Positions 47,463 through 57,749 of a DNA stretch of 64,000 nt are shown here, one piece after another (the stretch's first letter is position 1; the number at the start of each line of letters is the position of its first letter). The stretch is from positions 68,551,251-68,615,250 of the forward strand of contig NC_135173.1 in assembly GCF_041146795.1 (NCBI RefSeq), given 5' to 3'. The translations under genes and the position numbers were made by a program. The stretch is from Maylandia zebra. Taxonomy: Eukaryota > Chordata > Actinopteri > Cichliformes > Cichlidae. The notes below the pieces were generated by a model. The model had not been told where the DNA came from, did not search any database, and was given only the letters and a program-made list of their open reading frames with translations.

Positions 47463-50400
47463 TGAACTCTTTGAAAATGTTTTTCTTGCACGTTTTCAGC
47501 AGCTCGGTCTCTGTAATGACATCAGTGAAGATCTAAGAGTAGCTGGTTATGATGCGTGTTACTGGGAGGAGTAATGAGATTACAGTGACGTCCACCTCGT
47601 GTGTGCGTGCGGGGAGAGTCGCTCCAGGCCGGTGATTATAGCCGCTGAGGCCCAGCAGCCGTCCGAGCAGCGAGGCCATCAGGCCCTCAGCAGCAGGCTG
47701 ATGTGATTACGGAGAGCGAGGCCAGCCTGCGTCCTCCAACACATGTTTACTGTCACAGTCGCCAGGTAGGATTCATTTGTCCATGGAGGACCCATCACTG
47801 TGGACCAACTGTGGAAGCACAAGGTGATCTTTGACGCTGGTCTGCGCGCCTTTGATTTTTAATCAGCATTTTTTATTAACCTTTATTTTCAGAGAGCGTT
47901 TTAAAGCTCTCTGTTTGATTAACAGGAAGTGCTGTTACCGCTGAGTGAAGTGCAACGACATCCTCCAACTCTGGGACCACACAGGTCACCTGGTGAGGGG
48001 CAACCGGCCTCCGACCAGTCGCGGTCCGCCTCTCAGACAGACGGCTAAAGCTTATGGACAAACACGGCCGAATTTGTGAAAGCAGACAGATTGTGGCAAT
48101 GAATCTGAGCCAGCTAGACCTCTCTGAAACATCGTCGCTCAATGCCTGTGTCGCTTTGTGGTTAAGTTGCCGTCGTGCAGAAACTACGTCACTGCTAGTT
48201 TCAGCCTATCCAGCAGCGACTGGAGCCGTTTAATCTGAAGCTGACTGCTGTCCTCAAAGGCGACGAGATCACACGTTTTCTTTTTCATTTTGCGGTTACG
48301 AGCTCTGCACGGTCTTTAAATCTAACGTTTAAAGAGAAACTCCACAAACAGACGTGCTGACCGTGCACACAGCTGACAGCAGTCATTCTTCTATTCGTGT
48401 CTCATCGAGAGGCTGGGCCAGATGTAGCCGTCGACTTTGCTTGCTGTAAAATCTTTTCATGAAAACCTGCACAGGGTTTCGTAAAGGCGAACAGTCCCAC
48501 GACATGTGGTTGTAACGAAGGTCCAAAACTTTTGCACATAACTCCTCCCAGACTATGGAAACACTGAAGCACACAGTGACGGCGAGGTTGTGCAAAGCCT
48601 GCTCGTATTTCTTTCAAACACTTACTTTGTTGTTGTTGTTTTGGATGAATGATGGAAGGTCAGTATGCTTTAAATTTTGTTTTTTAAAATAAAAGCCTGT
48701 GATTTGCAAAATAAGATGTATACAGGAGGAGAACAGGATGGTGTGTGTATACAGGATCATCTGTGCCAAATGCAATTAGTTTACTAAACAACACCATGCA
48801 GTGATGTATGTCTTATAAATGTGTGTTTATTGTTCCAGTATTTATGTTATGAACTGAAAACAGTTTCCACTAATGTGGACACTGAAGTTTTTCTAATTAT
48901 AAAACTTGAAAATCTCACTGTTTTTAAAAGATGCTTTAGCTCTGAGTGAGTGCAGGGTCTTTACCTTACACTATAAAAGCACCTGTGAATCCACATGACA
49001 CCAACCAAACTTAACTGAATTCAGATTCCATCAGTATCGTGCTCACAATGAGACAAGCACGTCCGACAGTGAGCGCTGACGATTTAACACATACAAAGGA
49101 GCGAATCCATCGACCTCCAACAAACCAGTGTTTGCAATGATCCAAGACACTTCCTGCTGAAGGTGGACAGAGCAGACACCATCAAGGATGACCAGGTTAC
49201 ATAGAGCACGCTCAAGTATCCTTGAGAGGGTAAAGATCTGGTTCAGTGTCCCACGACTGGGACGTTCCTCCACATGGATAAAACGTAAATCAGTCACATT
49301 TTTCCAAAAGGTTTCTGGGACTATCAGGGTGCCATTGCATTTTAACATGGGAGTCTATGGAGCCTCTAGAGGACGTTAGAGGAACTGCAGTATTTGGTGT
49401 GTTGATGATTGGTTTGCAGCACCTGTTAATTAATTTATTTGTCTAAAACCTATTAAAGCAGCTTGTAGAAGATCCTGCAGGCTCGACAAACACCCGTTTG
49501 TGGACGATGTCACGAACATGCAACCGTCGTTCCAGTTCTTCTTTTTTCTTTTTTCAAATCCAGATTATTTTTAGCCAAACTTGCCATCGTTTCTCTCTGA
49601 TACTCACATTTAAGAGGGTCGAGGCCGAAGTTCGTTTTTAGCCTGCAGCCCTGTGAACACAGTTTCTCTGAAGAAATAAAAATAATTTCAGGCTCGACGT
49701 TGGCATCGCTAACGTTCACTCGAGCGCTGAGCTGAGAGCGCGGCCTCCACAGTTAGATAAGTGCAGCTCTCAGTGAGAGCTTCGGGCGAGGAAGAGGAGC
49801 AGCCCCGAGGATCACAGCTCCACTCAAACCACAGCGAATGATCCGAAGGTGGATGGTGCTTTCTTAAAAGTTTTGAACTGAAATGACCCAAAACGTCAGC
49901 AGGAATGAGTGAGGGATCACGGGAAACGTCCATCAGGATTTAAAAAAGTTTAACATCTAATAAAAGAGCAAAGCTACAACTCACATCCCAACACGTGGGG
50001 AATGATGAAAAATGATGCAGACAAAACAAAACTGCAAACAAAATAAACTATAGTAGAAATCAGAGTTACGAGATAACGAACGATTCTGAGATATTTGTGA
50101 GGCGTCATTTTACATTCAAATCTTTTCAATATGAGAAAAATTCTCACAATTCATACAAGTCAGAAGTAACAGGAAGTCCTGGCTGTGAAACGGCGAGAGT
50201 CATCGTCAGCGTCTCGTCCTCCATGCAGAGCCGCTCTCGTTAGTCTGACATACTTTATTGACTTCTTTATTTTTAAGTGGTGAAACCAGCTTCTTCCCTG
50301 CGTCTGACCTGCTGCCTCAGCAGCAGTAAAACATGATAACTCAATTACAAAGTACTTCCATTTAAATCCACCCACCTGTTCCAGCAGCAGCATTAGAGGG

Positions 50401-52044
50401 ATGCTGATGTATTAAGGCAGTAATGATAACTCAGTTATCTACAGCACTTGGTCAGATTCATCCTGCAGCCACAGAGCTGATGTTAACATCTGGAGTACAG
50501 GTGAGCACTTCTGCCTCTCAGATGGGTGTCTTTACCCAGGCTGCAGACTCTGTTTTCAAAATTAAAAAAACATATAATAAGAAAGCAGCGTGACATAGAA
50601 ACCCTATCAGTCTGCAGTGTGCACACCTGCCTTGTGGAGCTTCCTGACGCGGGACGGATAAAGTTCTGACCCCAGGTCAGCTGAGGCGTATTTTGAAATT
50701 ACACAGAAATCTGTATAAAACGATTCCTCTGCAGCTTTAATCAGTTTTTAAAATCTCCTGGTGTAAGTGCAGCCGTGGGCGGTGACGCTCCTGAAGCTCA
50801 GGATGTGGATGTTTTCACAGCGAGTGTCCAAACCACACAGCGTGGTGTTAACCTCGAGCTGTGGTTGGATCATCCTTCAGCTGAACTTTGGTGTCGTCTT
50901 CCTGCCGTTATGATGGCGTTCAACATGAGAGCGTCTTTCCTGTGCTCATGTGTTTACGTGTTAGTGTCATCACCACTAACTTCTAGTTCTCATAAACCTC
51001 GTATGTTTTTTATTATGCTTATAAAAACTGGGAGGAAATCTAAATCTAAATTGAGTTTTTAAAACCTCAAATTTGAACACAACACACAGGATGAGAAACT
51101 ATCAAAATAAAACAGGAGGCTAACACTGACACGTTTGACTTACCTGGATGACTGAACATGGATCGAGACACTGAGACAGAGACAAGGACCGCTGAGCTAA
51201 CGGGCCAAAGTAAAGCCAGACAAAACCGACGAAACACGGACACGGGGGACACAGGAGGACACGGGGGACACAGGAGGACAGGAAACACATCACCTGTGTC
51301 CAAACTGAAAACTACAACAGACTCACACTGAAGATATCAAACAGGAAACCCGGGATCGTGACAACCTTAGCATCTAGCTAGCACTACAGAAGAGGAGCTA
51401 GCATAGCGGGAGTAAGGATTTTGTCAGCTCATCTGAAATGCAGCGTTTCTTTCAGCTCGACAAACATCAGCAAACATGCAAACTGTGTGTGTCACAGTGT
51501 GTTGCAGCTAAAGGCCCAGCTGGTGTATCTGATAGGGAGGGAAACACAGACAGCTAAGTTCACTCAGAGATGGAGACAGATAAGAAAGAAGGAGCAGCTC
51601 AGAGTTAAAGGAAGGACGCTCATTTAAAGCTCACATGGAAGTCCTCGTGTTTCTAAATCACACATGTGATCTGATCATGATTGTTTACATAAATTCTTGT
51701 GTTTCATCTTTGGGAAACGTCCTGCTAAACAAGCTAAGCCGTGCTAACTTTGTGTTATTGAAATGCTGCATGAAAACAGCGAGTAGTGCAGGATAAACAG
51801 GTTAGTTTGCAGCTCAGTGTGTGAACGTGGCCGTGGGCTTCGTCATTAAAGACTCAGTCACTGATTTCCACCTTTATATCAGCCGTGTACTGTGCAGTAT
51901 CACTAGTGTAGTGACGTGAAACGTGTCAATCCATAAAGATCAGCTGATCGCAGCCTGTACTGAAGTGTTTTCCCCACGCTGAGCCACTATGGATCCTCCA
52001 CCTGCTGAATCCTCTGTAACCCCCGACCGTGCTCAGGTGTGGAG
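47463..52044. other. intergenic DNA, no gene supported
   Basis: The stretch 47.58-47.76 kb is GC-richer than its surroundings and unexplained. Near 51.24 kb is a short 19-bp repeat (ACACGGGGGACACAGGAGG, about 2.5 copies). I recognise no coding exon. Confidence 0.45.
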
Positions 52045-52479
52045 TAGTGATGTGTAATTCGCGAACGAAATGGCTCTTAGAGCTGGGTCTTTGCTGTGAA
52101 CGACGCGAGCCGGCTCCTTATCGCGAGCCGTGGTTTTTCCTTCTCTCACCCTCTCTCTCCACTTTTTCCCACTTCACTCTGCACGTGAGCCTTGTGCTTT
52201 ACGCTGGGCAGAGGGGGGAGGGCGGTAGTTACACTCAGGAACAGAGCGGGAGGGAGAGAGAGAGAGAGCCAGGGACAACAACGTCACATTAGAAAGGTAT
52301 AGTAATCATCCACAACTATTTTCAGTTGCAGATGATAAAGGATTCAGAAAGTTTATTCATGCAGGTCCATATGACAGAGAATATGCATGTTCTTTTTGTT
52401 TTCATATTTTAATTTATATTTAATTGTGTTGTGGTTTGCAGTGTTTTGTGTTGTTTCACTTTAAATTTGTTTAAAAGAA

Positions 52480-53285
52480 ATATAGCTAGGGGCTGACTCA
52501 AGATGTGATCGATGTGGCCAGAATTCTGCCTCATTGTCACATATGTTTTGGACATGTCCTTATATCGCTACCTACTGGTCTAAAATATTTAAAACTTTGT
52601 CTGATATTTTAAAAAACAGCTCCCCCCAGACCCAGTAATGGCACTATTCGGTGTAGCTACAGTTAAAAACTTAAATAATAAACAAATTCGTGCTCTGAGT
52701 TTTATAACATTGCTTGCAAGACGCCTTATACTTCTAAATTGGAAAAATAAAGCCCCCCCAACTCATTCTGCTTTATTAAGAGACACAATGTATCATTTAC
52801 AGTTGGAGAAATTTAAATTTTCATTAAGAGATAATGTTAAACAGCTTTACCTAATTTGGCAACCCTTTATAGATTACTTTAATAAGTAAAACTGGGAGGT
52901 ATGGCCTCCTCCCATATCTGCCCCAAGATTATATATATGGGTCTACGCAGGTGTTTTTTCTTTTTTTTTTTCTTTCTTTCTTTTTTTTTGGGAGGGGGGG
53001 GGGTTCGTTTGTTTTGGGATTGTTGTTTTTTTCCCCTCTCTCCCTCCTTTGAATATACTTATTTAGGATAATAAATGTGTATGTATAGACATAGATATGA
53101 TTGTTTATATAATGGTAATTATATTTTATGTAAAAAGGATGGGGAGAGGAAGGAAGGGAAGGGGAAAAAGAGGGGAGGGGAAGGGAAAAGGGGAAAAAAG
53201 AAAAAAAACTGTCAATGTAAATGAGATATATATTTTGTTGCCTGATTTGAATAAAGAAAGAAAAAAAAAGAAAAAAAAAGGAAAA
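52480..53285 (+). pseudogene. 5'-truncated L1-type LINE, end of ORF2
   Basis: The frame reads CDRCGQNSASLSHMFWTC, the CxxC..H..C block at the end of L1 ORF2, and then a second frame has LLARRLILLNWKNKAPPTH and LIWQPFIDYFNK, the usual L1 C terminus. The two are out of frame by one base at a C run near 52621. A poly-A-like tail follows at about 53250-53285. Confidence 0.85.
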
Positions 53286-53405
53286 AGCTGAAAATTTAAA
53301 TAGTTAAAAGTTGAAATGTGAATAGTTGGTTTTTGTATTATATGATTTATTTATTACATTTTATGTGGAGTGAATAAATAAAAGTATATTTATGGTGGCC
53401 CCTAC

Positions 53406-53998
53406 AGACAAAGCACATACAAACTCCAAAGCACGTACAAACTCCAAAACACGTAAAAACTCCAAAACACGTACAAACTCCAAAACACGTAGAAACTCCA
53501 AAACACGTAGAAACTCCAAAACACATACAAACTCCAAAACACATAAAAACTCCAAAACACGTAAAAACTCCAAAACACGTACAAACTCCAAAACACGTAA
53601 AAACTCCAAAACACGTACAAACTCCAAAACACATAAAAACTCCAAAACACGTAAAAACTCCAAAACACGTACAAACTCCAAAACACGTAAAAACTCCAAA
53701 ACACGTACAAACTCCAAAACACGTACAAACTCCAAAACACGTACAAACTCCAAATTACGTACAAACGCCAAAACACATAAAAACTCCAAAACACGTACAA
53801 ACGCCAAAACACATAAAAACTCCAAAACACGTACAAACTCCAAAACACATAAAAACTCCAAAACACGTACAAACTCCAAAACACATAAAAACTCCAAAAC
53901 ACGTACAAACTCCAAATTACGTACAAACGCCAAAACACATAAAAACTCCAAAACACGTACAAACTCCAAAACACGTAAAAACTCCAAAACACGTACAG
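53406..53998. repeat. 18-bp minisatellite, about 33 copies
   Basis: The unit is AAACTCCAAAACACGTAC with variants ACGTAA, ACATAA, ACGTAG, and CGCC for CTCC. The unit length is a multiple of three, so five frames stay open, giving repeats such as KTRTNS or VLEFVR; none is a real gene. Confidence 0.97.
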
Positions 53999-54140
53999 AA
54001 CACAACAGCAGTGCTCCAGGATGCTACGCCCAGTGTTGGCTACACAAGCCAGCAAGTACTAACGACCGGATTTGGTGTGTGGTAGTAACAGGTACTTCTT
54101 TTTAAATTATTTGAATATATATATGAGTGCTTGTGTATTT

Positions 54141-54214
54141 ATCACTTAAATTACACAATTGAAAGCATATGTGTATTAATACACATGTGCTTTCAATTGT
54201 GTAATTTAAGTGAT
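54141..54214. repeat. 74-bp near-perfect palindrome
   Basis: Two 37-nt halves meet at 54177/54178 (GTATT|AATAC) and differ at one pair only. It lies in the foldback element. Confidence 0.93.
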
Positions 54215-54462
54215 GTAGGTAGCTCTGTTTTGAAGTTCAGTTAACGCTAGAAATGTGTTTTGGAGTTTGTACATGTTTTGTCTCTAGGGGCCACCGTATA
54301 TATTTATATATAAACATATATAAATAAAACCAGTTTTTTGTTTACCATTAGTAATTCCTTTTGTGCATAATTTTATATTATTGTTAATAATAAATTAATT
54401 AAAGCAACAAAACAACCTGAAGAGCCGGTTCGGAGCCAAAAGAGCCGGAAATCCCAACACTA

Positions 54463-56500
54463 GTGGAGGCAGCGTCCCTCCACCAGGTAGGCAACAGGTT
54501 ATTCTGTAAGGGTCACGTGTCTGACAAGACAGATTCAAGCTGAGTGCATTCATTAGAATTAGAATTTAGATTCAAGTAACATTTGTATTCTTATGTGCTA
54601 TTATTATTGTTATTGTTATTATTGTTATTGCTGTTGTTGTTATTATATTAACACAGCACAAGGTTCAGTTACCTTCTCCAATAACAGGCGGAGTGGTTCA
54701 GCGAGTACATTTCAGGGCCACAACTCTGTTTGAAGAAGTCGACTCAGTACTGAAACTTTTACTTTTGTTTCCCTTCTGCAATTTTAATATTAGATCACCA
54801 GAGTGAACTCAGAGCAAACCTGCCTGCCCTCTGTGCAAAAGTAACTGCCCCTAAACCTGATGACTGGCTGTTCAACCCGCGGTCACGTGTTTGTGATGCC
54901 TTCAGTGGGTCGTTCACGTCACTGTGGAGGAATTTTCAGGAGCGTTTGAATTCGGACGTGCTGAAGGGTTTTCCAGCATGAACGCCTGTTTAAGGTCACA
55001 CTGATTCTGGCCACTCCAAGAATCAGTGTGCGAGCCAATCAGAGGTGGGCGTGCTGCTGTGTTTCTGATCATTGTCCTGCTGCCCGAGTGCTCTTGAGCT
55101 TCAGGGCACGGCCTGATGGGCGGACATCCTCCTTCAGGGTTTTCAGGTCGCGGTTCTGTCAGTTGCAGCGAGTCGTCTGTATGCTGGGATGTTTTTGCTC
55201 CTTGGACTCTCCTATGGAGTCCATTTTGGCCCCGCCTCTTTGTTATTGTTGACCTCTGACCTTTACTGAGCTGAGTGAGGCCTGCAGGTCTTCAGATGCT
55301 GTTCTGCGTTTGTTTAGGATTTGATTTGTGAGTCTCGGATTTTTCCCTGTGTGTTGCTCCTTTGTGTCGGTTCATTCATGTGAAGTACTTTGATGCTCAT
55401 ATTCCGTCTTTCAGCTACATCCACGTTCACTTCCTGTTTTACTTTGGTCAGTGGTTTTCTCTTCTAGTCTCAGTTCTGATTCCTCAATCCTGATTTACGC
55501 TCAACTTCTGTACAGGTGTCTCCTTTTAGTTACTTCCTGCTTTACTCTGTGCGTCCCTGCAAGACATAATCATTCAAATGTACTTTATTAGACGTGAAAC
55601 ATTCAGGAGCTGCTGGATTCATTAGAAACCCTGAACCGTCGTTACGCAGCGTCACCATGAAACTGACGACCGTCATTATCGATATTAATTAAATGAAACG
55701 TTCAAAGCAGTCGCAGGAAACCTGTTTGTGTTTGCCACACTCCTTTTTGTAGTCTTATAATACTTTATAATATAAAATAATGTATTACTATGTATTAATA
55801 TTATTATAGAACATGTTTAACAAAAGTTAAACTTCCAGAGTTTGTTTGGTTTGGAACAAAACTCTTAGACTGACACTAATCGTGTCCACTGTGGGCACCC
55901 TGAGCTTCATACGCCACAGTAAAGGAAATCTGATTACTTCTATGTTAGTATTTCACAGGTTTCTGACGGAGGCTCTTCTGCCGCTGTAGCTCATCTGCTT
56001 CGAGGTTCAGAGATGCTCTTCTGCACTGTCTCTTCTCCTCTGACCTTTGACCCTAACGGGGTATTTTCTGTGAGAGCTGGATTTGTTCAAACCTTCTGTG
56101 TAAACTCAGAGATGGTCCCAGCATATCATCAGTTTCTGAAACACTCAGAACAACAACCGTGCCACGATCACAGTCCTCAGTTTGAACTTCAGCAGGTGGT
56201 CTTCATCACGTCTTCCTCCCTGAACATGGAGAGTTCGCTCTGATCTCTGCAGAGTCTTTGGTTTTCTTTGGATGAACCTGACACGTTTATATGATGGAAT
56301 TTCACAAACGAAGCGAACAGAAGCGGCGACGAGGTTATGTCCGCGTGTTGTTATTGGCAGCTGCGCCTCCTTCAGTGAAGACGGAGACCTGAAAACAACT
56401 TTTAGTGAGCAAAGCTCAAACAGATTTCTGAAAGTGAGGCAGCGTGCAGAGCTGGGGGGATGCTATTTGTCTTCAAGCGTCTGATGAGATCTTTTTTTAC
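54463..56500. other. intergenic DNA upstream of dgkz
   Basis: Apart from a TTATTG-type run at about 54.60-54.65 kb and the Tc1 remnant, I see nothing supported. No bZIP-type exon of creb3l1 was found. Confidence 0.45.
54834..55190 (-). pseudogene. Tc1-like transposon remnant
   Basis: The DNA CAAAAGTAACTGCCCCTAAA, GGGTTTTCCAGCATGAACG, ATCATTGTCCTGCTGC and GGGCGGACATCCTCCTTCAG follows, in order, the antisense strand of a very common fish Tc1-like transposase gene. It is badly mutated. Confidence 0.75.
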
Positions 56501-56519
56501 TCTCGGCAGCCGTCCTCCT

Positions 56520-57558
56520 GGCCGCTGCACCTCCGCTTTAATTGCCTGTCAAAAATAACCCGGCTCATCCTGCAGTTCCACCTCGGAGCGGGAACCCAGG
56601 GGACGAAGCCGCCGCGTGCACGTAGCGAAGATCTGTGCGTGGGCCTCGCCGTGGCCGCGCGACCTCCGCTTCACTGCGGTTCGCTCTCGCTCGCGCCTCT
56701 CCTCTCGGTGTGGGCTGCTTTGCAATCTTTATGTAAAACCTATATGTGGGAGGGCAGCGCTGCCGAGAGCAGCTGCAGACATGTGATCCAAGTGAGAGGC
56801 AGCAAAAGCTGATCGCACCGTGTTGGTGTTGGACTCCTCAGACCTGCCGGCTGCTTCTCGGACCTCTCTCTGTTTCAGCTACAACTGAAGGAGGAGGAGG
56901 AGGAGGAGTGAGCCCGAGCCTCAGCTGCTGCTGCTGGAGAGGAGAAAATGAGTTCATTTCCTCTCTCTCTCTTTTAAACAGCTGTACAGTGGCTGAAGCG
57001 CCAGCAGGTGGCAAAAGCACTCACCTCTCTGCCCTCAGCCAATCAGAGGCAGGCAGCTGGGGAGTGGGTGGGACAAAAGAAAAGGAGAGGGAGAACCACA
57101 GAGCTGAGATAAAAAGTAAAGAGAAGAGAGCAGAGACGCGACTCCGAGGAGAGGAACGGGAGCAGCAGCTGCTCGGCAGAGAGGGAGGAGAAGGAGACAA
57201 GGGAGGAGGAAAGGAGGAGCTCCTTCCACACTGAAGCGTTTGTTTCTCTGTTAAACTTCCTGGAAATGGAGCTGTGCTCAGAGGAGCGCAGACAGGCTTC
57301 CTCTGGCTGAGAGGGTTAGGAGGAGGAAGGAAGCCAGTTTAGAGTGAAGCTGCCCCCACCTCCTCCACCTCCCTCCTCCTGTCACAAAGAGAAGCGTCGA
57401 TCTTTGCTTCCTGCTGCTGAGAGGAGACGCGCGGAGGTCTGCAGCTGAAGCACTTCCTGTGTTTGTGAGGGTGGAAAGTTGCGCGTGGAAAGTTAAGCGG
57501 CTGTGGCGATGGCCGGCGGCAGCTCAGAGCTGATCCCAGAGCAGCACTGAGCACGAGC
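56520..57558 (+). promoter_or_regulatory. dgkz: dgkz promoter and 5' UTR region
   Basis: GC- and CpG-rich DNA with a GGA run (56887-56908) rises just before the dgkz first coding exon. The exact start of transcription is not visible. Confidence 0.5.
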
Positions 57559-57749
57559 ATGGAGGAGCAGCCGCCGCCGCCGCAGGAGGAGGAGGAGGAG
57601 GAGGAGCGTGCTCCGCTACAGGATGGAGGAGAGGAGTCCACCTCCACGTCTTCAGCCTCCAACGCAGAGCTCCCCCGGGCGACCCCGGCCCCCACCTGCC
57701 AGCACAACAGCAGGACCTTCACGGGTCTGAGGATCTTCTGCAGGAGGAG
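57559..57749 (+). CDS. dgkz: dgkz first coding exon (diacylglycerol kinase zeta, partial)
   Basis: 191 nt from ATG 57559 to the donor AGGAG|gtgagt, 63 codons plus two bases. It starts MEEQPPPPQ with an acidic glutamate run, then a S/T-rich part, and ends NSRTFTGLRIFCRR, close to the end of human DGKZ exon 1 (NKRRFPGLRLFGHRK as I remember it). The C1, kinase and ankyrin domains must lie beyond 64000. DGKZ phosphorylates diacylglycerol to phosphatidic acid and so dampens diacylglycerol signalling; this is family knowledge. The match is short, but the position near phf21a, as in human, supports it. Confidence 0.75.

Larger units (their letters stand above)
53391..54298. mobile_element. foldback-type DNA element with internal minisatellite
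   Basis: The termini TATGGTGGCCCCTA and, inverted, TACGGTGGCCCCTA extend into matching subterminal sequence (GACAAA..TACAAACTCCAAA) for about 45 bp. Between them are an 18-bp minisatellite and a 74-bp palindrome. No transposase is present. Confidence 0.8.
52045..54462. mobile_element. composite hAT-like nest
   Basis: The left end TAGTGATGTGTAATTC and right end GGAAATCCCAACACTA are degenerate inverted repeats, with subterminal GAGCCGG words on both sides. The flanks share GTGGAG. An L1 tail and a foldback element lie inside. This is a common fish hAT terminus. Confidence 0.6.

Noticed and set aside
53406-53998. CRISPR-like regular array
   Set aside because: There are no unique spacers; the unit is an 18-bp tandem repeat in a vertebrate genome.
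53361-54105. Four overlapping frames of 95-237 codons with six-residue repeats on both strands
   Set aside because: All are products of the 18-bp minisatellite, whose length is divisible by three.
52037-54470. Exact 8-bp duplication around the outer hAT nest
   Set aside because: Only GTGGAG is shared and out of register, so I do not claim a proper duplication.
56746-57234. 162-codon plus-strand frame before dgkz
   Set aside because: It is purine-rich 5' UTR or promoter DNA; the dgkz start at 57559 has the family match.
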